From positions 78,010 to 142,009 of the forward strand of contig NZ_QXFM01000066.1 in assembly GCF_003584015.1 (NCBI RefSeq): 64,000 bases of DNA. The letters are read 5' to 3'. The notes beneath the pieces are model-generated. The model was not told the DNA's origin and did no database searches. It saw only the letters and a list, made by a program, of their open reading frames with translations. The translations under genes were made by a program, and so were the position numbers. This DNA comes from Aurantiacibacter xanthus. GTDB taxonomy: Bacteria; Pseudomonadota; Alphaproteobacteria; Sphingomonadales; Sphingomonadaceae. The stretch's first letter is position 1. Each line of letters starts with the position of its first letter. Shown one piece after another: positions 9,549-19,556 of the stretch.

Positions 9549-11153
9549 ATGACCAAAGCCCGCCTCGAAGTCCGCGCCGCCGTTCCCGCCGACGTCCGCC
9601 GCATCGCCGCCCTCGCCAAGCGCGTTTACGAGGACTTCGTGCCCTATACGCAGGGCGAAATTCGCGGGCAGATCAACAACTACCCCGAGGGATGCTTCGT
9701 CGCCGTGCTCGACGACAAGCTGGTCGGCTATTGCGCCACCATGCGCATCGGCGGCGAAAAGGCGCTGCGTCCACATACCTGGGACGAGATCACCGGCAAC
9801 GGCTACGGCAGCCGCCACGAGGCCACGGGCGACTGGCTCTACGGCTACGAAATGTGCGTCGATCCCAAGGTGCGCGGCACCCGGATCGGACGGCGGCTCT
9901 ATGAAGAGCGCCGGTTCCTTGCCGAGCAGCTCGAACTGAAGGGGATCGTCTTTGCCGGGCGCATGCCCAACCTGCAACGAAGCTGGCGGCGGGTGGAGAG
10001 CGCAGAGGACTATCTCGACAAGGTCGTGGCGGGCAAGATCCACGATCCGGTGCTCCGCTTCCAGCTCGCCAACGGGTTCGAACCGCTGGCGGTGCTGCCC
10101 GGCTATCTCCCCGAGGACCGGCGCAGCCGCGGCAATGCGGTGCAGATGGTCTGGCGCAACCCCTTCGTCGATCAGGAGGCGAGCGCACAGCTTTCGGTGC
10201 CGCGCGGGATCGAGAACGTCCGCATCGCCGCCTGCCAGTTGCAGGCCCGCGCGGTGAAGGACTTTGACGAGTTCATCCGTCAGGTGCGCTATTTCGTCGA
10301 TGTCGCAAGTGATTATGAGGCGGACTTCATCCTGTTTCCCGAGCTGTTCACGCTGATGCTGCTGAGCGCCGAGGAGGAGGAGCTGTCCCCGCTCGAAAGC
10401 ATCGAGCTGCTCTCGCGCTACACCCCGCGCATTCGCGACACGCTGTCGGAGATGGCGCTCAAGTTCAACATCAACATCATCGGCGGCTCGCACCCCACGC
10501 GGATGGACGACGGCGACATCCACAATATCGCCATCGTGTGCCTGCGCGACGGTTCGATTCACGAGCGCGAGAAGATTCACCCCACCCCCAACGAGGCCTA
10601 TTGGTGGAACATCAAGGGCGGCGATTCGATCGACGTCATCCAGACCGACTGCGGCCCGATCGGCATCCAGATCTGCTACGACAGCGAGTTCCCCGAATTG
10701 TCGCGCCGTCTGGTCGACCAGGGCGCGCGGATCATCTTCGTGCCGTTCTGCACCGACAGCCGGCAGGGTTACATGCGCGTGCGCTATTGCGCCGCAGCGC
10801 GGGCCATCGAGAACCAGTGCTTCGTGGTGATGGCGGGCAATGTCGGCAACCTGCCCAATGTCGGCAACATGGACATCCAGTATGCCCAGAGCTGCATTCT
10901 GACCCCCTGCGACTTCCCCTTCGCCCGCGATGGCATTGCCGCCGAGGCAAGCGAGAACGTCGAGACGCTGACGATCAGCGACGTGAACCTTGCCGACCTG
11001 TCATGGGCCCGCGCCGAGGGCACGGTGCGCAACCTCGCCGACCGGCGGCACGACCTCTACCGCATCGAGTGGAACGAGGACGGCGGCTCTGCGGGTGCGG
11101 GGGAGGTGCAAGGCCCCGCCCCGCGTCGTGGCCATGGCCCCGGCGGCGGCTGA
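9549..11153 (+). CDS. Bifunctional GNAT acetyltransferase / carbon-nitrogen hydrolase
   Basis: 534-residue fusion. Residues about 5-195 are a GNAT domain (acetyl-CoA loop VDPKVRGTRIGRRLYEERR). Residues about 220-490 are a nitrilase-superfamily domain with the full catalytic triad Glu265 (LFPELFT), Lys342 (REKIHPTPNE) and Cys376 (QICYDSEFPE). Such fusions are known as a family of uncharacterised amidases; one may acylate and the other hydrolyse a related amide, but the substrate is unknown. An ACAGGAGAT ribosome binding site precedes the ATG. Its stop codon abuts the stop of the convergent putP gene with no base between (TGATCA). Confidence 0.88.
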   Translation: MTKARLEVRAAVPADVRRIAALAKRVYEDFVPYTQGEIRGQINNYPEGCFVAVLDDKLVGYCATMRIGGEKALRPHTWDEITGNGYGSRHEATGDWLYGYEMCVDPKVRGTRIGRRLYEERRFLAEQLELKGIVFAGRMPNLQRSWRRVESAEDYLDKVVAGKIHDPVLRFQLANGFEPLAVLPGYLPEDRRSRGNAVQMVWRNPFVDQEASAQLSVPRGIENVRIAACQLQARAVKDFDEFIRQVRYFVDVASDYEADFILFPELFTLMLLSAEEEELSPLESIELLSRYTPRIRDTLSEMALKFNINIIGGSHPTRMDDGDIHNIAIVCLRDGSIHEREKIHPTPNEAYWWNIKGGDSIDVIQTDCGPIGIQICYDSEFPELSRRLVDQGARIIFVPFCTDSRQGYMRVRYCAAARAIENQCFVVMAGNVGNLPNVGNMDIQYAQSCILTPCDFPFARDGIAAEASENVETLTISDVNLADLSWARAEGTVRNLADRRHDLYRIEWNEDGGSAGAGEVQGPAPRRGHGPGGG

Positions 11154-12608
11154 TCAGGCGGAGGCGGCTGCTGATTCCTTTGCGGTCGCCTTGCTCACCA
11201 GCCAGATCGCCAGCCATGCGGCGGCAAAGCCGGGGATAATTTCGTAGATCCCGGTCGCCTCAGCGGCCCCGGTGAATATCCATGCGACGACCACCACGGT
11301 GCCCGTCACCAGACCGGCCAGAGCGCCCGCACCCGTCATCCTGCGCCAGACCAGCGACAGGATGATCAGCGGGCCGAAGGCAGCGCCAAACCCGGCCCAG
11401 GCGTTGGAGACGAGGCCGAGCACCTCGCTCTCGGGATCGGCGGCAATGACGATTGCGGCAATCGACACCAGCAGCACGCAGATGCGCCCGACGTTGACCA
11501 TCTCGCGCTCGCTCGCCTGCTTGCGCAGGAACAGGCGATAGAAGTCCTCGGTCAGCGAGCTGGAGCTGACCAGCAGCTGCGAACTGATCGTGCTCATGAT
11601 CGCCGCCAACAGCGCCGCGAGCAGGAAGCCGGTAATGAACGGGTGGAACAGCGTGTTCGCCAGCAGGATGAAGATCGTCTCGGGATCGGCCAGCTCGATG
11701 CCGGGATGCAGCTCGACATGGGCGCGGCCCACCAGCCCGACGCCAAGCGCGCCGATCAGCGCCACCAACATCCAGCTCATCCCGATGTTGCGCGCGGTTT
11801 TGATGCCCCCCTCGCGCACCGCCATGAACCGCACGATGATATGCGGCTGACCGAAATAGCCCAGCCCCCAGGCGATGGCAGAGAGGAAGCCGATGGCCGA
11901 CAACCCGCCAAACCAACTGAGAAAGTTCGGATCGACATCGCGCAGCGTTGTGGCAACCGTGCCAACGCCGTCGTCAAGCAGCACCACCAGCGGCATCAGC
12001 ACCAGCGCCACCACCATGATGCAACCCTGCACGAAATCGGTCAGGCTCACCGCGAGAAAGCCGCCGACCATGGTATAGGCAAGCACCACCCCGGCGGTGA
12101 GCACAACGCCGGCCATATAGGGGCTCATGCCAAGAAGCGGCTGATCGAGAAAGCTCGCCTCGAACAGCTTGCCACCGCCGACCAGCCCTGCCGCGCTGTA
12201 GACCGAGAAGAACAGCACCACGATCAGCGCCGACACCACCCGCAGCGCGGTCGCCTTGTCGGGGAAGCGGTTGGCAAGGAATTGCGGGATCGTCAGCGAA
12301 TTGCCGTAAGACACGGTCTGTTCACGCAGGCGCGGTGCCACGATCATCCAGTTGGCCAGAGCCCCCACAAACAGCCCGATCCCGATCCACGCCTCGACCA
12401 GGCCGGAAACATACAGCGCGCCCGGCAACCCCAGCAGCAGCCAGCCCGACATATCGGAGGCACCGGCCGACAATGCCGCCACGGCTGGAGGCAGATTGCG
12501 CCCGCCGAGCAGGTATCCTTCGGAATCTTCGGTCGATTTGCGCCAGGCGTAGAGCCCGATGGCAATCATGAGAACAAAGTAGAGGGCGAGCGAAATGAGG
12601 GTCGGCAT
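11154..12608 (-). CDS. putP: Sodium/proline symporter
   Basis: Inner-membrane Na+/solute symporter of the SSS family, about 484 residues with some 13 membrane segments. It matches PutP closely in the diagnostic stretches: YLLGGRNLPPAVAALSAGASDMSGWLLLGLPGA near the N-terminus, GFLAVSLTDFVQG, AWGLGYFGQPHIIVRFMA, and SNAWAGFGAAFGPLI. Proline is the likely substrate. The start is placed at MPTLISLAL (12608), where AGGGGG lies 7 bases upstream; ATGs at 12614 and 12626 are alternatives. It is divergent from the antiporter gene with about 137 bases of shared promoter region. No putA is seen in the window. Confidence 0.88.
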   Translation of the reverse strand: MPTLISLALYFVLMIAIGLYAWRKSTEDSEGYLLGGRNLPPAVAALSAGASDMSGWLLLGLPGALYVSGLVEAWIGIGLFVGALANWMIVAPRLREQTVSYGNSLTIPQFLANRFPDKATALRVVSALIVVLFFSVYSAAGLVGGGKLFEASFLDQPLLGMSPYMAGVVLTAGVVLAYTMVGGFLAVSLTDFVQGCIMVVALVLMPLVVLLDDGVGTVATTLRDVDPNFLSWFGGLSAIGFLSAIAWGLGYFGQPHIIVRFMAVREGGIKTARNIGMSWMLVALIGALGVGLVGRAHVELHPGIELADPETIFILLANTLFHPFITGFLLAALLAAIMSTISSQLLVSSSSLTEDFYRLFLRKQASEREMVNVGRICVLLVSIAAIVIAADPESEVLGLVSNAWAGFGAAFGPLIILSLVWRRMTGAGALAGLVTGTVVVVAWIFTGAAEATGIYEIIPGFAAAWLAIWLVSKATAKESAAASA

Positions 12609-12745
12609 CTCCATGCCCCCTGACATACGGATGCTCAGCAGCTTGTCACCCTTTCCGACCAAATTCGTCAGGAAACTGCGTCTTTGTGCGCTTTATCGTA
12701 ATATTATCGTTGTCCTGCGATGCACTTTTGTCGATAACCGGCACC

Positions 12746-14518
12746 ATGCATGCATCCGCCCACCTGTCACCAATGATGTCCAATGCACTGGTGATCCTTG
12801 GAGCGGCGGGAATAGTCATCCCTCTGTTTGCCCGCTTTCGGATCACCCCGATCATCGGGTTCATCCTCGTTGGCCTGCTGGTCGGCCCCTATGGGCTGGG
12901 CCGCATGGTGGCGGACTATCCCTGGCTCACGCACATCACCATTTCCGAGCCGGAGGGCCTCGAACCGTTTGCCGAGTTCGGCATCATCCTGCTGCTGTTC
13001 ACCATCGGGCTGGAGCTGAGCTTCAAGCGTCTGTGGCAGTTGCGCAAGCTGGTGTTCGGGCTGGGCGCGCTGGAAATCATGGTGATCGGCGCGCTGATAA
13101 CCGCGATCCTCTATTACACCGGGCAATACTGGACCGGCGCGCTGGCATTGGGCCTTGCCCTCGCCTTTTCCTCCACCGCGCTGGTGCTGCCGATCTCGGG
13201 CACCACCTCGGCGGTGGGCCGCGCGGCGCTTTCGATGCTGTTGTTCGAAGACATCATGATCGTGCCGGTGATCTTCCTGCTCGGCGCGCTTGCCCCCTAT
13301 GCCGATGCGGACGGGATGGCCGGCCTGCTGTCGACCCTCTGGCAGGGCCTGTTCGTGGTGCTCATCATGATGGTCGGCGGACGGTTGGTGCTGCCACGCC
13401 TGTTCGCGCAGGCCGCGCGCACCAAGAGCCCGGAGATCTTCCTCGCCGCCTCGCTGCTGGTGGTGATCGGAGCAAGCCTTGCCACCACCGCGGTCGGCCT
13501 GTCACCGATCGTGGGCGCGCTGATCGCCGGGCTGCTGATCGCCGAAACCGAGTATCACAGCGAGGTCGAGGGGATGATGGAGCCGTTCAAGGGCCTTGCC
13601 CTCGGCGTGTTCCTGCTCACCGTCGGCATGGGGATCGACTTCTCGATGGTGTGGGACAACCTCGGCACTATCGCGTTGGCGGTGGTCGGCGTGCTCCTGC
13701 TCAAGGCCGTGGTGACCGGCGTGCTGCTGCGGTTCATGGGCGCCCGGCGCAGCACCTCGGTGGAAACGGGCATCCTCATGGCGAGCCCCTCGGAGACCAC
13801 GCTGATCGTGCTGACCGCCGCCACCAGTGCAGCGCTGGTGAGCCGGGAAGTGGGTCAGTTCTGGCAAACCGTGACCGCGATTGGCCTCACCATCACCCCG
13901 CTGCTGGCTCTGCTCGGCAAGAACCTTGCAGGACGGATGGACCCCGCCCCGACGCTGGAAGAAGTCGACGAGAACCCGCGTGCGCCGCATGTGGTGGTGA
14001 TCGGCCTCGGGCGTGTCGGGCGGCTGGTGGCGCAGATGCTGGCGCGGCACGAGAAGGCCTACATCGCCATCGATTCCAATGCCGATCTGGTCGAGGATGC
14101 GCGGCGCGACGGCTATGTCGCGATCTATGGCAATGCGATGCGTGCCGACGTGCTCAACAAGATGGGCATCGCCAGCGCGCCCGCCGTGATCCTGACCATG
14201 GACGAACACGTGCTGGCCCAGCAGCTCGTCCGCAAACTGCGCCAGCAGTACCCCGACCTGCCGATCATCGCCCGCGCACGCGACAGCGTGCACGCGGCCG
14301 AACTCTATCGCAGCGGCGCGACCACCGCGGTGCCCGAAACGCTCGAAAGCTCGCTCCAGCTATCCGAAGCGGCGCTGGTCGATCTTGGCGTGCCGATGGG
14401 ACCGGTGATCGCCTCGATCCACGAAAAGCGCGACGAAATGCGCGAGAAAATCCAGCGCGGGGCCGACCTCGCCGAAAAGCCGAAGCTGCGCACCAGCACC
14501 GCCGAAGTCGCATCCTGA
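12746..14518 (+). CDS. Monovalent cation:proton antiporter (CPA2, Kef-type) with TrkA-N domain
   Basis: About 590 residues. The N-terminal half is a 12-13 segment Na+/H+ exchanger domain of the Kef/CPA2 type (ITPIIGFILVGLLVGPYGL, FAEFGIILLLFTIGLEL). From about residue 413 a soluble TrkA-N/RCK domain follows (VVVIGLGRVGRLVAQML dinucleotide-binding glycine motif, then the acidic end of strand 2, AIDSNADLVED). It probably exports K+ or Na+ in exchange for protons under nucleotide control. The start at MHASAHLSP is preferred to the ATG 60 bases upstream because the upstream residues lack family-like sequence; the ribosome binding site is weak either way. No KefF/G partner is adjacent. Confidence 0.88.
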   Translation: MHASAHLSPMMSNALVILGAAGIVIPLFARFRITPIIGFILVGLLVGPYGLGRMVADYPWLTHITISEPEGLEPFAEFGIILLLFTIGLELSFKRLWQLRKLVFGLGALEIMVIGALITAILYYTGQYWTGALALGLALAFSSTALVLPISGTTSAVGRAALSMLLFEDIMIVPVIFLLGALAPYADADGMAGLLSTLWQGLFVVLIMMVGGRLVLPRLFAQAARTKSPEIFLAASLLVVIGASLATTAVGLSPIVGALIAGLLIAETEYHSEVEGMMEPFKGLALGVFLLTVGMGIDFSMVWDNLGTIALAVVGVLLLKAVVTGVLLRFMGARRSTSVETGILMASPSETTLIVLTAATSAALVSREVGQFWQTVTAIGLTITPLLALLGKNLAGRMDPAPTLEEVDENPRAPHVVVIGLGRVGRLVAQMLARHEKAYIAIDSNADLVEDARRDGYVAIYGNAMRADVLNKMGIASAPAVILTMDEHVLAQQLVRKLRQQYPDLPIIARARDSVHAAELYRSGATTAVPETLESSLQLSEAALVDLGVPMGPVIASIHEKRDEMREKIQRGADLAEKPKLRTSTAEVAS

Positions 14519-14546
14519 CGACGCGGCTTCGGCGCGCCGTTATGCG

Positions 14547-17210
14547 TTAGCCCGCGATCAGCGCACGCACGGCGGCGATGGCATCATCGGCCTTGTCGCC
14601 GTCGGGTCCGCCGCCCTGCGCCATATCAGGACGGCCACCGCCGCCCTTGCCGCCCAGCGCTTCCACGCCCGCACGCACCAGGTCGACGGCGCTGAAACGC
14701 CCGGTCAGATCATCGGTGACGGCAGCGGCGAAGGCAGCCTTGCCCTCGTTCACCGCGCAGATTGCCGCGATCCCCGAGCCCATGCGGCCCTTGGCTTCAT
14801 CGAGCAGGCCGCGCAGTTCCTTGGGGTTCATGCCGTGCAGGACCTGCCCCGAGAAGGCGACGCCGCCGATATCCTCATCCGCCGCCGGAGCCGCGCCGCC
14901 AGCACCGCCGCCGCCCAAGGCCAGCTGCTTCCTGGCATCGGCCAGTTCGCGCTCAAGCCGCTTGCGCTCGTCAACCAGCGCCGCGACCCGTTCTTCGACC
15001 TCCTCAGGTGAGGTGCGTAGCGTGGCAGCAACAGACTTCAGCGCCTCCTCGCGGCCCACGACCCACTGGCGTGCGGCCTCGCCGGTCAGCGCCTCGATCC
15101 GGCGCACGCCCGAAGATACAGCGCTTTCGGACACGATGCGGAACAGCGCGATGTCGCCGGTGGCGCGCACGTGGGTGCCGCCGCACAGCTCCACCGAATA
15201 GGTCCGCCCAGAGCCGCCGAAGTTGTCCTGCCCCATCGAGAGCACGCGCACTTCCTCGCCGTACTTCTCGCCGAACAGCGCCATGGCCCCGGCCTCGATG
15301 GCCTCGTCCGGGCTCATCAGGCGGGTGGAGACCTCGTTGTTGGCGCGGATCTGCGCGTTCACCTCGGCCTCGATCGCGGCGATATCCTCGCCAGTGAGCG
15401 GCTTGGGGTGCGAGAAGTCGAACCGCAGCCGGTCCGCCGCCACCAGCGAGCCTTTCTGCGTGACATGGTCGCCGAGCAGGTTGCGCAGCGCCGCATGCAC
15501 CAGGTGCGTGGCCGAGTGATTGGCGCGAATGGCAGCGCGGCGCGCGGCATCGACCGCGAGGTGCACCGTGTCGCCCACGCTGATTTGTCCGGCCTCGATG
15601 GTGCCGTGCATCGCATGCAGACGCCCAAGCGGCTTCGACGTATCGGTGATCGTAATCTTGAGCCGGTTGTCCCCGGTGACGATACCCGCATCGCCAGCCT
15701 GACCGCCGCTCTCACCATAGAACGGGGTCTGGTTGGTGAGCAAGATCACCTCCTGCCCGGCATCGGCGCTGGCAACTTCCTTGCCGTCAACCACCAGCGC
15801 GACCACCCGGCCCTCGCCCTTTTCTGAGGTGTAGCCGGTGAACTCGGTCGCGCCTTCGCGCTCGACCACATCGAACCAGACCTCGCTGTCGGCCGCCGCG
15901 CCCGAGCCCTTCCACGCCGCCCGCGCTGCCGCCTTCTGCTGGGCCATGGCCGTATCGAAGCCCTCGCGGTCGACGCCGATGCCGCGCGAACGCAGGGCAT
16001 CTTCGGTCAGATCGTAGGGGAAGCCATAGGTGTCGTAGAGCTTGAAGGCCGCCTCGCCGGGGAGGTCCGCGCCCTCGCCCAGCGTGGCCACTTCATCATC
16101 GAGCAGGCGCAGACCCTTTTCGAGCGTCTGCCGGAAGCGGGTTTCCTCGCGTTCGAGCACCTCGGTGATGAGCGGCTGCGCGCGCGCCAGTTCGGGGTAA
16201 GCCTGCCCCATTTCGGTGACGAGCGCAGGCACGAGACGGTGCATCAGCGGACGGTCGGCCCCCAGCAGGTGCGCATGACGCATGGCGCGGCGCATGATCC
16301 GGCGCAGGACATAACCACGGCCCTCGTTCGAGGGCAACACGCCGTCGGCAATCAGGAAGCTGGTCGAACGCAGGTGATCGGCGATCACCCGGTGGCTGGC
16401 AATCTGCTCGCCCTCGGCCTTGGCCTTCACGAGGTCTTCGCTCGCTTCGATCAGCGCGCGGAAGGTGTCGGTCTCGAACACGTTGTGCACGCCCTGCAGC
16501 ACGGTCGAAATGCGTTCGAGGCCCATGCCGGTGTCGATTGACGGGCGCGGCAGGTCGCCGACAATCGCGTCGGCTTCCTGGATGTGCTGCATGAACACGA
16601 GATTCCAGATCTCGACGAAGCGGTCGCCATCCTCGTCGGGCGATCCGGGCGGGCCACCGGCGACCGAAGGGCCGTGATCCCAGAAGATTTCCGAACAGGG
16701 GCCGCAGGGGCCGTCCGAGCCCATGGCCCAGAAGTTGTCCTTGGTGGCGATGCGGATGATCCGCTCGTCGGGCAGCCCGGCGATCTTGCGCCACAGGTCG
16801 GCGGCCTGATCGTCGGTGTGATAGACCGTGACGCTCAGCCGCTCGGGATCGAGGCCCAGTTCGCGCGTGACCATGCCCCAGGCCAGTTCGATCGCGCGTT
16901 CCTTGAAATAGTCGCCGAAGCTGAAGTTGCCGAGCATCTCGAACAGCGTGAGATGGCGCGCGGTGTAGCCGACGTTATCGAGATCGTTGTGCTTGCCCCC
17001 GGCGCGTACGCACTTCTGACTGCTGGTGGCGCGCGGTGCAGGCGGCGTTTCGAGCCCGGTGAACACGTTCTTGAACGGCACCATCCCCGCGTTGACGAAC
17101 ATCAACGAGGGATCGTTGTAGGGAACCAGCGGTGCCGAAGGCACAACCGTGTGATCGTTGGCCGCGAAATAGTCGAGAAATGCGCGGCGAATGTCGTTGG
17201 TCGAGTGCAT
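14547..17210 (-). CDS. alaS: Alanyl-tRNA synthetase
   Basis: 887-residue class II synthetase. It shows the N-terminal catalytic core ([23 protein letters not shown], class II motif 1 region), the editing-domain zinc/active-site motif [11 protein letters not shown], the second editing motif [11 protein letters not shown], and a Gly/Ala-rich C-Ala tail ending [11 protein letters not shown]. Length is normal. It is the last gene of a minus-strand series recA, methyltransferase, alaS; the 91-base gap upstream leaves room for its own promoter. It is convergent with the antiporter gene with 28 bases between stops. Confidence 0.97.
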   Translation of the reverse strand: MHSTNDIRRAFLDYFAANDHTVVPSAPLVPYNDPSLMFVNAGMVPFKNVFTGLETPPAPRATSSQKCVRAGGKHNDLDNVGYTARHLTLFEMLGNFSFGDYFKERAIELAWGMVTRELGLDPERLSVTVYHTDDQAADLWRKIAGLPDERIIRIATKDNFWAMGSDGPCGPCSEIFWDHGPSVAGGPPGSPDEDGDRFVEIWNLVFMQHIQEADAIVGDLPRPSIDTGMGLERISTVLQGVHNVFETDTFRALIEASEDLVKAKAEGEQIASHRVIADHLRSTSFLIADGVLPSNEGRGYVLRRIMRRAMRHAHLLGADRPLMHRLVPALVTEMGQAYPELARAQPLITEVLEREETRFRQTLEKGLRLLDDEVATLGEGADLPGEAAFKLYDTYGFPYDLTEDALRSRGIGVDREGFDTAMAQQKAAARAAWKGSGAAADSEVWFDVVEREGATEFTGYTSEKGEGRVVALVVDGKEVASADAGQEVILLTNQTPFYGESGGQAGDAGIVTGDNRLKITITDTSKPLGRLHAMHGTIEAGQISVGDTVHLAVDAARRAAIRANHSATHLVHAALRNLLGDHVTQKGSLVAADRLRFDFSHPKPLTGEDIAAIEAEVNAQIRANNEVSTRLMSPDEAIEAGAMALFGEKYGEEVRVLSMGQDNFGGSGRTYSVELCGGTHVRATGDIALFRIVSESAVSSGVRRIEALTGEAARQWVVGREEALKSVAATLRTSPEEVEERVAALVDERKRLERELADARKQLALGGGGAGGAAPAADEDIGGVAFSGQVLHGMNPKELRGLLDEAKGRMGSGIAAICAVNEGKAAFAAAVTDDLTGRFSAVDLVRAGVEALGGKGGGGRPDMAQGGGPDGDKADDAIAAVRALIAG

Positions 17211-17301
17211 CGCGCCGAATTAGGGCCTGTTCGCCTGCTCGACAAGCATGTTACGCGCACAATGGACAGGCATCGTTAACGCCTGCCCCGCTCCGGCACT
17301 G

Positions 17302-18123
17302 CTACCCGCGTTTTGCCGTGACCACCCAGGCCGCCGCCGGCAGCGATACGATGCCTTCCCGGCAGTTGCGTTCGGATAGCGCATCGAGCCTGGCAAAGAA
17401 CGTCTGACGCTCATGCTCATCGAGTTCGCCGAGCGCTCTTGCAGCGGGACCGATGGCGCAGAAGTAGTCGCGCGCATCGGCCACCGGATTTTCACCGCCG
17501 CCGACGATCATCGGAAAATCGACCGGCGCGAAGTTTATCTCGGTCCACCCACTCGCGGACAGAATCTGCTCGACATAGGACGCATCGGCAAAGGCGAAGG
17601 GGCCGGGCGCACGCGGGTCGGGCGATTGCGGCGACGACGGCAGGAGCCGTGCAACCTCGGTCATGAACGGATTGAGCGAGGGCGCGCGAAAGCACGAGAA
17701 CAAGAGCTTGGCCGAAGGCGCAGCGACGGCCGCAAGGTTAGCAAAAGCACCCACCGGATCGTCAAAAAACATCACGCCGTGCCGCGACACAATCTGATCG
17801 GGCACAAAATCATCGTCGGGCTTCCAGGTCGCGGCATCGGCGCAGACGAAGGCGACGTTGTTAAACCGCTCCGCGCGGGTCTGCGCGGCCTCGACCAGCT
17901 GGGGCGAAATGTCGATGCCGCGCACCTCGACACCGGAACGGTTGCGCACGATGGCCAGCGACAGTTCCCCGGCCCCGCAGCCAATATCGAGCACTTGCCG
18001 ATAATTCAGGCCGCGCAGGCGGGTGAGCAGGCTTTCGGTGAGAACGCCGAAGCTACGGTCGGTCCGGCGCCAGTTGTCGGCCCAACTCGCGCCCTGGCTT
18101 CCCTGCCATGCAATCTTGTCCAA
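17302..18123 (-). CDS. Class I SAM-dependent methyltransferase with TTG start
   Basis: 273 residues if it begins at the TTG (LDKIAWQGSQGASWADNWRRTD). This TTG has GAGGCAGGG just upstream and no ATG exists nearby in frame. Motif I LDIGCGAGELSL, the acidic loop GIDISPQLVEAA, motif II FVCADAATW and a post-core domain are as in UbiE/Methyltransf_25-like enzymes. The substrate is unknown. The frame stays open upstream into recA, but that part is low-complexity shadow sequence. It lies between recA and alaS on the same strand; whether they are co-transcribed is not shown by the sequence. Confidence 0.8.
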   Translation of the reverse strand: MDKIAWQGSQGASWADNWRRTDRSFGVLTESLLTRLRGLNYRQVLDIGCGAGELSLAIVRNRSGVEVRGIDISPQLVEAAQTRAERFNNVAFVCADAATWKPDDDFVPDQIVSRHGVMFFDDPVGAFANLAAVAAPSAKLLFSCFRAPSLNPFMTEVARLLPSSPQSPDPRAPGPFAFADASYVEQILSASGWTEINFAPVDFPMIVGGGENPVADARDYFCAIGPAARALGELDEHERQTFFARLDALSERNCREGIVSLPAAAWVVTAKRG

Positions 18124-18353
18124 ATGCCCTGCCTCTATCTGATGGCCCGGTTGTGGGGTGGGCCCACATTCCCTGCCCCTTGTGCAAGCGAACCATGCAC
18201 CCAAAAGCCAGCATGGCTCAAGTGCGTGACAGTGCGAATAGAAAACAGCGCGAATGCGAAGAAGCCGACGCTCAGGCACTGGGCAAGTACCACGGCGTCG
18301 GCTCCGGTTCGCAAGGGGGGCGGCCTGCGTTGCTGCCCGGCCCTTCTTGAGGA

Positions 18354-19421
<1,068 letters not shown>

Positions 19422-19496
19422 GACACGGTCTCCGCTCTGTCGCTAGGGCCTGATGCCCTTCGTCCACGAGACCTGTGTACGCACTTTGTTCCATGA

Positions 19497-19511
19497 GAAC
19501 AAGAGTGGAAC
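19497..19511 (-). promoter_or_regulatory. LexA SOS box upstream of recA
   Basis: On the minus strand the sequence reads GTTCCACTCTTGTTC, an exact match to the alphaproteobacterial SOS box GTTC-N7-GTTC. It lies 76 bases before the recA start codon. A second exact box precedes uvrA, which supports both as real operators. Confidence 0.88.
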
Positions 19512-19556
19512 ATAGAATTTCCTACATTTATCCTGTCAGCCCCGCAAAACGCAGGA

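Noticed and set aside
18324..18353. Intrinsic terminator after recA
   Set aside because: Only a weak, mismatched hairpin (GGGCCGGGC.../GCCGCCCC) without a T run on the minus strand.
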